A DNA stretch of 64,000 bases from Mesorhizobium sp. M3A.F.Ca.ET.080.04.2.1 (lineage in GTDB: Bacteria; Pseudomonadota; Alphaproteobacteria; Rhizobiales; Rhizobiaceae). The DNA is taken from NCBI RefSeq assembly GCF_003952525.1, contig NZ_CP034451.1:2356001-2420000 (forward strand), in the 5' to 3' direction. The position numbers and the translations under genes were made by a program. Under the pieces are notes generated by a model. The model saw only the letters and a program-made list of their open reading frames with translations. It had not been told where the DNA came from and did not search any database. Positions 49,142-57,946 of the stretch are shown in pieces (within the stretch, counting starts at the first letter, position 1; each line of letters starts with the position of its first letter).

Positions 49142-49957
49142 ATGACGATCAGGCTGGTTCTCGCCGGTTGCGGCAATATGGGTTACGCCATGCTTGCGGG
49201 CTGGCTGAAATCCGGCAAGCTCAAGCCCTCGGCGGTATTCGTAGTCGAACCGAATGCCGAATTGCGCAAGCGCGCCGAGCATCTCGGGTGCAGCGCAGCT
49301 GCCGGCGCTTCCGGCATTCCAGCAGATGCAGCACCTGATCTCGTCATCGTTGCCGTGAAGCCGCAGGTCATCCGCGATGTCGTGGCGGATTACAAGCGTT
49401 TCGCCGACGGCAGGACCACCTTCGTCAGCATCGCCGCCGGAACACCGGTCGCCACCTTCGAGGAAATCCTCGGCGACCTCGCGCCGATCATCCGCTGCAT
49501 GCCGAACACGCCGGCTGCGATCGGCAAGGGCATGATGGTGGTGTTTTCCAACCCGCTGGTATCCGACGACGTCAGGCGCTTCGTCGCCGAGCTGCTCTCG
49601 GCGAGCGGCGTCGTGACGACGATCGACGACGAGGCGCTGATGGATGCTGTGACTGCGGTCTCCGGGTCCGGTCCGGCCTATATCTTCCATTTCATCGAGG
49701 CGCTGACGGTCGCGGCCGAGAAGGCCGGACTGCCGGCCGAGACGGCCAGGCTGCTGGCCACACAGACCGTCTATGGTGCTGCCTCGCTCGCCGCCGAAAG
49801 CGAGGAGGAGCCGGGCGTATTGCGCCAGCAGGTGACCAGCCCCAACGGCACCACCGCGGCGGCTCTTGCTGTGCTGATGGGCGAGGACCGGCTGACGAAG
49901 TTGCTGAGCGAGGCGGTCGAGGCGGCGCGGCGGCGGTCTATAGAGCTTGGGAAGTAA
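49142..49957 (+). CDS. proC: Pyrroline-5-carboxylate reductase
   Basis: 271 residues. The NAD(P)-binding start is LVLAGCGNMGYAMLAGWLKS. IRCMPNTPAAIGKGMMVVFS and DAVTAVSGSGPAYIFHFIEA are the ProC signatures, and RQQVTSPNGTTAAALAVLMG gives the C-terminal one. It catalyses the last step of proline synthesis. GGAGGCTTCC precedes the ATG at 49142. No partner genes are adjacent. Confidence 0.96.
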   Translation: MTIRLVLAGCGNMGYAMLAGWLKSGKLKPSAVFVVEPNAELRKRAEHLGCSAAAGASGIPADAAPDLVIVAVKPQVIRDVVADYKRFADGRTTFVSIAAGTPVATFEEILGDLAPIIRCMPNTPAAIGKGMMVVFSNPLVSDDVRRFVAELLSASGVVTTIDDEALMDAVTAVSGSGPAYIFHFIEALTVAAEKAGLPAETARLLATQTVYGAASLAAESEEEPGVLRQQVTSPNGTTAAALAVLMGEDRLTKLLSEAVEAARRRSIELGK

Positions 49958-50058
49958 GCCGGTTCCGCTCACGCGAGGTCGGCATACGAAAATAACTGCG
50001 CTCTCGCAGAGCAGGGACATTCCGCGACTCTTTCGCAGTCACGACACGGGCTCGCCAC

Positions 50059-50335
50059 CTAATCAGCCACGACAGACTCGGCGGCGGTTCGGACCTTACC
50101 TTCCGCCACTTGCTGGTTGGTAATCGCCAGTACCTTCAAAAGCGCCAGCGTTTCCTGGGTCTCTTCGTATTGCGCAACGTCCTGAAGCACGGCCCTTCGC
50201 CTCGCCGTGCAGCGTGATGACCACAGGTTGCCGGTTGTCAGCGAGCGCTCGGATGATTTCTGGTGCGTGCGCCTTGATATAGCTGATGGGTTTTACTGTT
50301 CCGACAACTTCAGGGATCCAGTCTCCTTTGACCAG
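50059..50335 (-). pseudogene. Frameshifted YefM/Phd-type antitoxin remnant
   Basis: The minus strand reads GTVKPISYIKAHAPEIIRAL and DNRQPVVITLHGEAK in one frame, then AVLQDVAQYEETQETLALLK and AITNQQVAEGKVRTAAESVV to a TAG at 50059-50061 in the next frame. These are the two halves of a Phd/YefM antitoxin. Removing one base of the CCC run at 50193-50195 would restore one frame. No good start codon is present (a CTG stands at 50333-50335), and no RelE/YoeB toxin is recognisable downstream to proC. I read it as a decayed toxin-antitoxin locus; a sequencing error at the homopolymer is the alternative. The rest of 49958-50412 holds nothing recognisable. Confidence 0.8.
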
Positions 50336-50412
50336 ATATAGACCGCAAATTGGTCGACCGAAGTGCTACCGGCCAAGGTTGGAATGCGGACATCTTTGAT
50401 CCGGCGAAAGCG

Positions 50413-51726
50413 TCAGGCGCCGTAGAGCATCTCGTCCTGCAGCCGACGCAAGGCAAACACCTTCGTCGTGTGGTCAGGCGCGGCATTTTCCGCCGTCAGC
50501 AGTTCGCCCTTCTTGACCGGCTTCAGCACCTTGCCGCCCTCGAGCAGCCCGACCGGAACGGCGCGACTGGCGCGGGCCTCGGCGATGTCCATTGTCCAGG
50601 AGCGGTAGCAGGTCTCGCCGATGGCATCGAAGGTCTCGCCAGGGGCGAGGTCGCGCTTGGCCACCGCGCAGACCTCGGCCACCGGTTTTGGCAAAGGCAC
50701 CATGTCGGGCCTGCCGTAGAGCATGATGCGAGCCGCGGTCAGCGGCACCTCGAGCGAGGTCAAATGGTAAGGCCGGAAGAAGCTGTAATAGGGGCCGTGA
50801 CCGACATGGAGGTCGTCCATGCGCTCGACCACGCGCGGATGGGTGGCCTCGACGATGACGAAGACGCCAGGCGCCACGCCCTTGCCGATGGTGTAGTCGA
50901 CGACGCCTTTCTTTGACAGGATGCCGCCGTCCGCGCGCGGGATGAGCACCTTGGCAAGCTGGTCACGATCGGCCTTGGGACCGTGCATGCCGGCGATGTC
51001 GGGCACCAGCCCGGTGGCGTTGGCGATGGCGCACATCTCGACCATGGTTTTCGAGCCGTCGACGAATTCGACCAGCATGCGCGGGTTCATGTTCCGGCGC
51101 AGGGCTTCCTCGCGATAGTCGTCGGGCACGGCGTCGTGGTTGAGCGGATTGTTCTTGCCCTTGCCGGCCGAGACGATGGTGTAGCCGAGCGCCGAGGCGA
51201 ACTCGATCAATTCCATGCAGCTCGATGGCTCGTCGCCGGCGCCAACCGAATAGACGACGCCGAGCCGATCCGCCTGCTGCTTCAGATAACAGCCGATGGT
51301 AACGTCGGCCTCGACATTCATCATCACCAGATGCTTGCCATGCTCCATGGCCATCAGATCGAAATCGGCAGCGACACCGGGCTTGCCGGTCGCATCGATG
51401 ACGACGTCGATGAGCGGATTGGTGACCAGCATCTCGTTGGACGTGATGGCGATCCTGCCGCTCTCGATTGCCTGACTGACCTTCGAGGCGGTTTCGGCCT
51501 CCGCCGCCATTGCCTCGTCGCCATAGGCAATGCGGATCGCCTCGCGAGCCGTGTGCGGGCGACGGGTTGAGATGGCCGCGACCGAAATGCCCGGCATCAG
51601 CATGCCCTGCGTCACCAGATCGGTGCCCATCTCGCCGGAGCCGATGACACCGATGCGCACGGGCTTGCCCTCGGCGGCGCGCCGGGCGAGATCGCGGGCA
51701 AGACCCGTCAGGGCGACATTTGTCAT
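50413..51726 (-). CDS. NAD(P)-dependent oxidoreductase with C-terminal SAF domain (homoserine-dehydrogenase-like)
   Basis: 437 residues. The Rossmann start is RIGVIGSGEMGTDLVTQGML, the central part resembles homoserine dehydrogenase NAD-binding domains (VIDATGKPGVAADFDLMAME; SVGAGDEPSSCMELIEFASA), and a SAF-type domain occupies about 345-430 (AKRDLAPGETFDAIGETCYR; VKKGELLTAENAAPD). It is often annotated only as an oxidoreductase. Family relatives occur in unusual sugar or apionate catabolic loci, but the substrate here is unknown. The ATG at 51726 is used. It is divergent from an SDR gene 187 bp away. Confidence 0.8.
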   Translation of the reverse strand: MTNVALTGLARDLARRAAEGKPVRIGVIGSGEMGTDLVTQGMLMPGISVAAISTRRPHTAREAIRIAYGDEAMAAEAETASKVSQAIESGRIAITSNEMLVTNPLIDVVIDATGKPGVAADFDLMAMEHGKHLVMMNVEADVTIGCYLKQQADRLGVVYSVGAGDEPSSCMELIEFASALGYTIVSAGKGKNNPLNHDAVPDDYREEALRRNMNPRMLVEFVDGSKTMVEMCAIANATGLVPDIAGMHGPKADRDQLAKVLIPRADGGILSKKGVVDYTIGKGVAPGVFVIVEATHPRVVERMDDLHVGHGPYYSFFRPYHLTSLEVPLTAARIMLYGRPDMVPLPKPVAEVCAVAKRDLAPGETFDAIGETCYRSWTMDIAEARASRAVPVGLLEGGKVLKPVKKGELLTAENAAPDHTTKVFALRRLQDEMLYGA

Positions 51727-51913
51727 ACAAGAAAGTCCGTTTTGATTTCAGCCCGCAATACAGGGAACGCTTCCCCTTTGCCAACAAAACCGGTCAGGCG
51801 TGGCAATTTCCGGTGCATGCCTTGCAAAACCGGAGCAGATTCTTCGCAGCAATCCGCACCTAGCCTTCGCCGTGCGGCGAGCTAATAATGGCCTAGAAGT
51901 CGGGAGGCCTGAC

Positions 51914-52684
51914 ATGACGGAGTTCACGCCTAAATTCGACCTGGCCGGCAAAGTGGTGCTGGTCACCGGCGCCTCGCGCGGCATCGGGCGGGCCTGCGCG
52001 CTTGCATGCGCCGGTTCGGGCGCTGACTTGATAGTGGGTGTGCGAAACGCGAGAGACGGTGCCGACCTCGTCGCGGAGATCGAACGCAGCGGCCGCAAAG
52101 CGCTCGCCGTGCGAATGGATCTGACCGATCTCGCCACGGTGCGCAGCGCCATCGCCGAAGCGCACGCCGCCTTCGGCCGCATCGACGTGCTGGTCAACAA
52201 TGTCGGTCTTGGGCCGGAAAATCTTGCCGAGAACGTGACGGAGGAGGATTTCGACCTCACCGTCAACGTCAACCTCAAAGGCACCTTCTTCACCACCCAA
52301 GCGGTCGGGCGGCTGATGATCGCCCAGAGATCCGGGCGTATCGTCAACATCAGTTCGCAGGCCGGCACCGTGACGCTGAAAGGCGAGGCCATCTATTGCA
52401 TGACCAAGGCTGCCATAAATCATCTGACGCGCTGCCTGGCGGCCGAGTGGGCACAGCACGGCATCGGCATCAACAGCGTCGCGCCCACCTTCATCTGGAC
52501 CGATGGAACAAAGCCGTCGCTAGCTGACAAGGATTTTCACGCCCAGGTGCTGCGGCACATTCCGCTCGGCCGAATCGGCGATCCGATCGATGTGGCCGGC
52601 ACCGTCGTGTTCCTGGCCTCGCCAGCCGCTTCGTTGATCACCGGGGCCAATATTCTGGTCGACGGCGGCTGGTCGGTCGCCTAG
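51914..52684 (+). CDS. SDR-family oxidoreductase
   Basis: 256 residues with cofactor motif TGASRGIG, the variant NNVG instead of NNAG, and catalytic YCMTK preceded by NISSQAGTVTLKGEA. The C-terminus ITGANILVDGGWSVA is usual. It resembles gluconate 5-dehydrogenase or 3-oxoacyl reductase groups; substrate unknown. The ATG at 51914 is chosen for the GGGAGGCCTGAC leader, against a longer frame from 51800. It is divergent from the SAF-domain oxidoreductase, which may share a pathway with it. Confidence 0.87.
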   Translation: MTEFTPKFDLAGKVVLVTGASRGIGRACALACAGSGADLIVGVRNARDGADLVAEIERSGRKALAVRMDLTDLATVRSAIAEAHAAFGRIDVLVNNVGLGPENLAENVTEEDFDLTVNVNLKGTFFTTQAVGRLMIAQRSGRIVNISSQAGTVTLKGEAIYCMTKAAINHLTRCLAAEWAQHGIGINSVAPTFIWTDGTKPSLADKDFHAQVLRHIPLGRIGDPIDVAGTVVFLASPAASLITGANILVDGGWSVA

Positions 52685-53022
52685 GCAACAAGCCTGGATG
52701 CGAAGGCCAGCACCAGCCGGGCAGTGCTGCGATGTGCCGAACGGCGCGATTCGCTGTGCAAACTGGCCGACTGTCTTCGGCAATCCCTGATTGCGGTCCG
52801 CTTCCGGCTCAATGCTCTCCACTGACGCGTAGCGTTATGTGCCATTTTTGCTACAGCCCTTGAGACTAATGGCGAGAAACCACGCTTTTATAAGTCTCTA
52901 GCCCATTAGGGACTCACATCCTCGAAAAATCTGATAGTAGTGCTCGCAAGCTCCGGTGGCAGGCTTGGGCAAATATGCGCTGACAAAAAATAAAAGGGCG
53001 CGGGGATAGTCACGGGGTAAAT
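52685..53022 (+). promoter_or_regulatory. Upstream region of the type I secretion operon with inverted repeats
   Basis: About 338 bp without a gene. AGTCTCTA (52893-52900) and TAGGGACT (52907-52914) form an 8-bp inverted repeat with one G-T pair. A related sequence TGAGACTAATGG (52861-52872) is a partial inverse of CCCATTAGGGACTCA (52902-52916). The 3' part is AT-rich (GACAAAAAATAAAAGGGCGCG) just before the tolC-like gene. It is a candidate operator region, perhaps for the RHH-PAS protein of the operon (inference). Confidence 0.4.
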
Positions 53023-54480
53023 ATGACCAGGACGGGTAAAGTCACCGTCGGCTGGCGCGTTGCGCTTGCCATGACAGTTTCAATGCTGGCTTGCGGCAGC
53101 GCCAGCGCACTTACACTCAAGGAAGCCATAGCAGTGGCGGTGGAGTCCAATCCGGAGATTGGACAGGCGATCGAAAACCGCGAGGCGATCGAATTCGAGT
53201 TGCGCCAGGCAAAGGGGCTCTATCTTCCGAGCGTCGATTTGGAAGCCTCGACCGGCGTTCGCCGCTTGGACAACGAATCGCGGCGCGCGCTCGACGAGGA
53301 CCATGACGCGCTTTACCCGAACGAAGCCGACCTGACGGTCTCGCAGACGCTCTATGACAGCGGGGCGCGGCGCGCCGAATTGAACCGCCAGGCTTCGCGC
53401 GTCGACGGGGCTTCCTTCAGGGTGCTGGAACGGTCCGAGTTCATCGGGCTTTCCGTCGTCCAGGACTACCTCGAATACATGCTGCAGGCTTCGATCGTCA
53501 GCGAGGCGAAGAAGAACCTCGCCTTCCACCAGTCTATCCTGGGCGACATCAAGCAGGGCATCGCCGGCGGCGCGCTCAACGATGCCGACCAGCAGCAGGC
53601 AGAGGAACGGCTCTTTGCCGCCAAGGCGCGGATGCAGGAGGCCACGGAGGAACTGGAGGCGGCCAAGATCCGCTTCTTCAAGACCGTCGGCAAGCCGCTG
53701 ACCAACGCATCCAGGCCAGGCGACGTCTCCCGCGCTCTGCCGCGGTCGCTGGACGAGGCGATCGGGCTCGGCCGGCAGAACAATCCGCGCGTCCACATGG
53801 CCAACAGCGACATCGATGCAGCCGCTTCGCTGGTCGACGCGGCACGGGCGAAATTTGGGCCCACGATCACTGCCGAGGGTGTCGCCCGCGGCGGATATGA
53901 CATCGACGGCGCCGATGGCGACACCAACGACCTGCAGGCTCGCGTCGTGCTGCGCTGGAACCTCTATCGCGGCGGCATCGACAAGGCGAACGAGCAGGAG
54001 CAGGTCCGCCGCACCAGCGAGCAACGCCTTGCGCTGCATCAGGTGCTGCGCGAGATCGAGGAAGCCGTCCGCATCTCCTGGGATCGCCGTTTCCGCCAGG
54101 CGGAACTCGCGCAGACGCTTCGGCAGCAGGCAGCCACCAACGAAAAGCTGGTCGCTTCCTATCGCGAGCAGTTCAAGGTCGGACAGCGCTCTCTGCTCGA
54201 CGTGCTCGATGCTCAAAACACGCGCTTCAACACCGCGACGCTGGCCGACACCTCGGCCTACGCATCGCTGTTCGCACAGTACCGCTTGCTCGCGGCGACC
54301 GGACAGTTGCTGAAGACGATGAACATCGCGCCGGCCAAGCAGTCCACCGCCTACGCCCGAACGGAATTCGGCGTGCCGGCAACGGCCGACACCGAAACCT
54401 ATGCGCGCACGCCGTCCGAGCAGAAGAACGATCTGCCGTTCGACATCCTCGCGCCGGTCAGGAAAAAGCAGCCGATGTAA
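53023..54480 (+). CDS. TolC-family outer-membrane channel of the type I secretion system
   Basis: 485 residues. A signal-peptide-like start is WRVALAMTVSMLACGSASA. Two TolC repeats follow, with TLKEAIAVAVESNPEIGQAI and SLDEAIGLGRQNNPRVHMAN heading them. Helical VVQDYLEYMLQASIVSEAKK and the C-terminal REQFKVGQRSLLDVLDAQNT are typical of the LapE/AggA-type channels that pair with large-adhesin exporters. It is the first gene of an operon with the exporter ATPase 29 bp downstream. Confidence 0.93.
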   Translation: MTRTGKVTVGWRVALAMTVSMLACGSASALTLKEAIAVAVESNPEIGQAIENREAIEFELRQAKGLYLPSVDLEASTGVRRLDNESRRALDEDHDALYPNEADLTVSQTLYDSGARRAELNRQASRVDGASFRVLERSEFIGLSVVQDYLEYMLQASIVSEAKKNLAFHQSILGDIKQGIAGGALNDADQQQAEERLFAAKARMQEATEELEAAKIRFFKTVGKPLTNASRPGDVSRALPRSLDEAIGLGRQNNPRVHMANSDIDAAASLVDAARAKFGPTITAEGVARGGYDIDGADGDTNDLQARVVLRWNLYRGGIDKANEQEQVRRTSEQRLALHQVLREIEEAVRISWDRRFRQAELAQTLRQQAATNEKLVASYREQFKVGQRSLLDVLDAQNTRFNTATLADTSAYASLFAQYRLLAATGQLLKTMNIAPAKQSTAYARTEFGVPATADTETYARTPSEQKNDLPFDILAPVRKKQPM

Positions 54481-54509
54481 GCATCGATCATGGTCCTCCG
54501 GGGCGGGTC

Positions 54510-56642
54510 GTGAACCAGCAACCTCATATCCTGTCGCCCAAGGAGGCTTTCAAGGCCTGCTTCTCGGCGATCGCAGCCTATCTCGGCAGGCCGAGCGCGG
54601 AGACCGTGCTGTTTGCCGGCGTGCCGATTTCGGAGACGAGGATCGAGCCGGACGACATCAGGCATCTGGCCGAACGCATCGGGCTCGAGGCGCAGGAGTT
54701 CAGCCAGCGCGATTTCATGCGGGGTCGTATCGATCTCCCCGCAATCGTGTTTCGTCTCAGCCAGTTGCCCGTCGCGCTGCTGGCTGAGATCGAAAGCGGG
54801 CAGTATCTGACCGCTCCGCAGGAAAACGGCCGCACCACGATCAGCCGGTCGGAGCTCGCCGAGGGCCCGATCACCGGCGGCGCCTCCTTCTCCATCACCT
54901 ACGCCAACACGGCCGAGGAGATGACGGTCGGGTCGGCGCCAAGGATCGAGCGGCGGCACTGGCTGACCGGAACGATGGGGGCGTTCTGGCGCACCTATTC
55001 GAAGGTGGTGCTGTCGGCGGTCTTCATCAACATGCTGGCGATCGCGTCGCCGATCTTCACCATGAACGTCTATGACAGGATCCTGCCGAACAAAGCGATC
55101 TCGACGCTCTGGGTTCTGGCGCTCGGCATCGGCGCGGCCATTCTGTTCGACCTGCTGCTCAAGACGGCCCGCGCCGCATTGATCGATTACGCCGGACGCA
55201 AGGCGGACCTGCGCATTTCCTACCTCCTATTCGAGAAGGTGCTGAACTCGTCGCTGTCGGCGCGGCCGGGCTCGACGGGCGAATATGCCAACCGGGTCAC
55301 GCAATACGAGTTCGTACGCGAGTTCTTCACCTCGAACACGATCAGCGTCTTCATCGACACCGTCTTCGTCTTCGTCTTCCTGCTGGTCATCTACGCCATA
55401 GGCGGCTGGCTGGTGATCATACCGGCGCTGGCCTTCGTGATTTCCGTCGTTGTCGGCCTGGTCACGCAACGGCGCATCGGCAAACGGGTCGCCGCTTCGA
55501 TGAACGAAGCGGCACAGCGCCAGGCGCTTCTGGTCGAATCCATCTCGACGCTGGAGACGATCAAGTCGCTGCGTGCCGAGGCCTATCTGCTGCGCAAGTG
55601 GGGCGAGCACTCGAAGAACGCGGCCAACACGTCGGAAAAAATCAAGGAGCTTTCGGCCGCCGCCGGCAACATCACCGGCGCCATCCAGCAGTTTGTGACA
55701 GTCGCCCTGGTGGTGGCCGGCGCCTATGCCTTCTCCGACGGCCAGATCTCGACCGGCGCCATCATCGGCACCGTCATGCTGGCGGGCCGGGCGGTGGCGC
55801 CGCTCGGCCAGATCGCCATCACGCTGGCGCGGTTCCGTCAGGCCATGCTGTCGCTACGGATCATCAACACGATCATGTCGCAGCCTGAGGACCGGCCGGA
55901 TACGGTCGGCTTCGTCAATCGGCCGATCCGAAGCGGCGCGATGCATTTCAAGAATGTCGGCTTCACCTATCCGGGAACCGAAAACGAGGTGCTGAGCGGG
56001 CTCAACATCACGGTCAGGCCGGGCGAGCGCGTCGGCATCATCGGCCGTATCGGCTCGGGCAAGACAACGATGGGCCGGTTGATTGGCCGGCTGTTCCTGC
56101 CGACCTCCGGCGAATTGCTCATCGACGGCATCGACATTCGCCAATACCACCCCTCGGAAGTGCGCGCCGCGGTCGGCATCGTCGCGCAGGCCGGCGACCT
56201 GTTTTCAGGCACCATCAAGGAGAATCTCCTGATGGCGGCTCCGGACGCGAGCGACGAGGAGATCATCGAAGCCGCCAAGGCAGCCGGTGTCGACGACTTC
56301 GTCTCGCGCCACCCGCGCGGCTACGACATGAATGTCGGCGAGCGGGGCACCAACCTGTCGGGCGGCCAGCGTCAGGCGGTGGCGATCGCACGCCTGCTTC
56401 TGACCAAGCCCAAGATCGTCTTCCTGGACGAGCCGTCGGGTTCGATGGACCTTGCCTCGGAACGGCAGTTGATCAGGCAGCTGAAGGTAGCGATCGACCG
56501 CGACACGACATTGATCGTGTCGACGCATCGCTACAGCATGCTGGAACTCGTCGACCGGCTCATTGTCGTAGACCAGGGCCGCGTGGTTGCCGACGGGGCG
56601 AAGGAAAGAGTCATCCAGGCATTGCAAAAGCCGAGTGCCTGA
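54510..56642 (+). CDS. Type I secretion permease/ATPase, LapB-type with degenerate C39-like domain
   Basis: 710 residues from GTG 54510. The N-terminal 130 residues form a C39-like domain lacking the catalytic Cys motif (LAERIGLEAQEFSQRDFMRG; LPVALLAEIESGQYL), as in LapB/HlyB exporters of non-cleaved substrates. The membrane domain follows (about 150-450). The ATPase has P-loop GRIGSGKTT at 512-520, signature LSGGQRQAVAIARLL, Walker B IVFLDEPSGSMD and a STHR H-loop. It would power export of the giant adhesin encoded nearby. The adaptor gene starts 14 bp downstream. Confidence 0.93.
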   Translation: MNQQPHILSPKEAFKACFSAIAAYLGRPSAETVLFAGVPISETRIEPDDIRHLAERIGLEAQEFSQRDFMRGRIDLPAIVFRLSQLPVALLAEIESGQYLTAPQENGRTTISRSELAEGPITGGASFSITYANTAEEMTVGSAPRIERRHWLTGTMGAFWRTYSKVVLSAVFINMLAIASPIFTMNVYDRILPNKAISTLWVLALGIGAAILFDLLLKTARAALIDYAGRKADLRISYLLFEKVLNSSLSARPGSTGEYANRVTQYEFVREFFTSNTISVFIDTVFVFVFLLVIYAIGGWLVIIPALAFVISVVVGLVTQRRIGKRVAASMNEAAQRQALLVESISTLETIKSLRAEAYLLRKWGEHSKNAANTSEKIKELSAAAGNITGAIQQFVTVALVVAGAYAFSDGQISTGAIIGTVMLAGRAVAPLGQIAITLARFRQAMLSLRIINTIMSQPEDRPDTVGFVNRPIRSGAMHFKNVGFTYPGTENEVLSGLNITVRPGERVGIIGRIGSGKTTMGRLIGRLFLPTSGELLIDGIDIRQYHPSEVRAAVGIVAQAGDLFSGTIKENLLMAAPDASDEEIIEAAKAAGVDDFVSRHPRGYDMNVGERGTNLSGGQRQAVAIARLLLTKPKIVFLDEPSGSMDLASERQLIRQLKVAIDRDTTLIVSTHRYSMLELVDRLIVVDQGRVVADGAKERVIQALQKPSA

Positions 56643-56656
56643 TTGGATCATGGGAA

Positions 56657-57946
56657 ATGCTTGCAAAAGAAGATAGGCCGCCACTCTTCGCCTCGGCGTC
56701 CGTCTACATCATAGGGGCCCTTTTCGTGGCCTTCACGGCCTGGGCATCCTTCGCCGAGGTCGATGAGATCGCGCGCGGCGACGGCAAGGTCATTCCCGCC
56801 TCCAAGACCCAGATCATCCAGGCGAGCGAAGCCGGCGTCGTCCAGGAGATCGCGGTCAAGATCGGCCAGACGGTCAAGAAGAACGACCTCATCATCCGCC
56901 TCGACAACAGCGGCAACGCTTCGAGCCTCGGCGAGGAACAGGCCAAGGCGCGGGCGCTGCAGGCGCGCATCGCCAGGCTCAAGTTCGAGCAAAGCGGCAA
57001 TGTCGAGGGAGCGTTTCCGTGCCCGACCGACATCCAGAAGGTGGCGCCGGAGATCTGCGACAACGAGCAGAAGCTGCTCGTTGCGCGTCGCGACAACTTC
57101 GAGGTCAAGCTGTCGGTTCTCAAGTCGCGCCTCGACCAGCGCGAGAAGGAACTGGACGAGGCCACCGCCAATGCCGATCGCCTGTCCAAGAGCCTGGCGG
57201 TCAGCGATCAGGAAACGGCGCTGGTCGAATCCATGGTCAAGAAGGGCCTGATGGCCAAGACCGAACAGATCCGCGTCGAGCGCGAGCAGACCGATCTGCA
57301 TGGCCAGCTCAACCTTGCCGGCGAGACCATCAAGAAAACCAAGGCGGCGATCACCGAGGCGCAACTGCAGGTCAACGAGCTCGGGCTGCAGTTGCAGCAG
57401 GAGGCGCTGAGCGACCTGACCCAGGCGCTCGCCGATCTGTCCGTGGTGGACGAGACCATCAGGGGCGCCACCGACAAGGTGGCCCGGACCGACATCCGCT
57501 CGCCCGTCGACGGGATTGTCAACACGCTCGACGTCAACACGCTCGGCGCCTTTGTCCAGCCGGGCGCGGTCGTGGCCGGCATCGTGCCGACTTCAGAGAC
57601 GCTTCTGGTCGAAGCCCGGGTTTCACCGCGCGATGTCGCCTTCATCCAGCCGGACCAGGACGCGCTGATCAAGGTCACGGCTTACGATTTCTCGATCTTC
57701 GGCGGCATCGAAGGCAAGGTCTCGAACATCACCGCCGACAGCCTTGTCGACCAGAAGACGGGCGAGCCCTACTATCAGGTGCGCGTCGCGACCGAGAAAT
57801 CAACGCTGCAAAGGAACGGCAAGACCTACTCGATCATCCCGGGCATGATCTGCTCGGTCGACATCAAGACCGGACGCAAGACGATCCTCAACTACCTTTT
57901 GAAGCCCATCAACAAGGCGCGTCAGGAGGCGATGAGTGAGCGATAG
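56657..57946 (+). CDS. HlyD-family type I secretion adaptor (membrane fusion protein)
   Basis: 429 residues. One membrane segment is near the N-terminus (SVYIIGALFVAFTAWASFAE). The biotinyl-lipoyl half-motif DGKVIPASKTQIIQASEAGV follows, then a long coiled-coil hairpin (about 90-265) and the beta-barrel end with RTDIRSPVDGIVNTLDVNTL, VVAGIVPTSETLLVEARVSP and IPGMICSVDIKTGRKTILNY. It links the ABC exporter to the TolC-type channel. The next gene's GTG start lies inside its last codons (11-bp overlap). Confidence 0.94.
   Translation: MLAKEDRPPLFASASVYIIGALFVAFTAWASFAEVDEIARGDGKVIPASKTQIIQASEAGVVQEIAVKIGQTVKKNDLIIRLDNSGNASSLGEEQAKARALQARIARLKFEQSGNVEGAFPCPTDIQKVAPEICDNEQKLLVARRDNFEVKLSVLKSRLDQREKELDEATANADRLSKSLAVSDQETALVESMVKKGLMAKTEQIRVEREQTDLHGQLNLAGETIKKTKAAITEAQLQVNELGLQLQQEALSDLTQALADLSVVDETIRGATDKVARTDIRSPVDGIVNTLDVNTLGAFVQPGAVVAGIVPTSETLLVEARVSPRDVAFIQPDQDALIKVTAYDFSIFGGIEGKVSNITADSLVDQKTGEPYYQVRVATEKSTLQRNGKTYSIIPGMICSVDIKTGRKTILNYLLKPINKARQEAMSER

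Noticed and set aside
49958..50058. Possible toxin gene after the antitoxin remnant
   Set aside because: The 100 bp up to proC encode nothing resembling RelE, YoeB or Doc in any frame.
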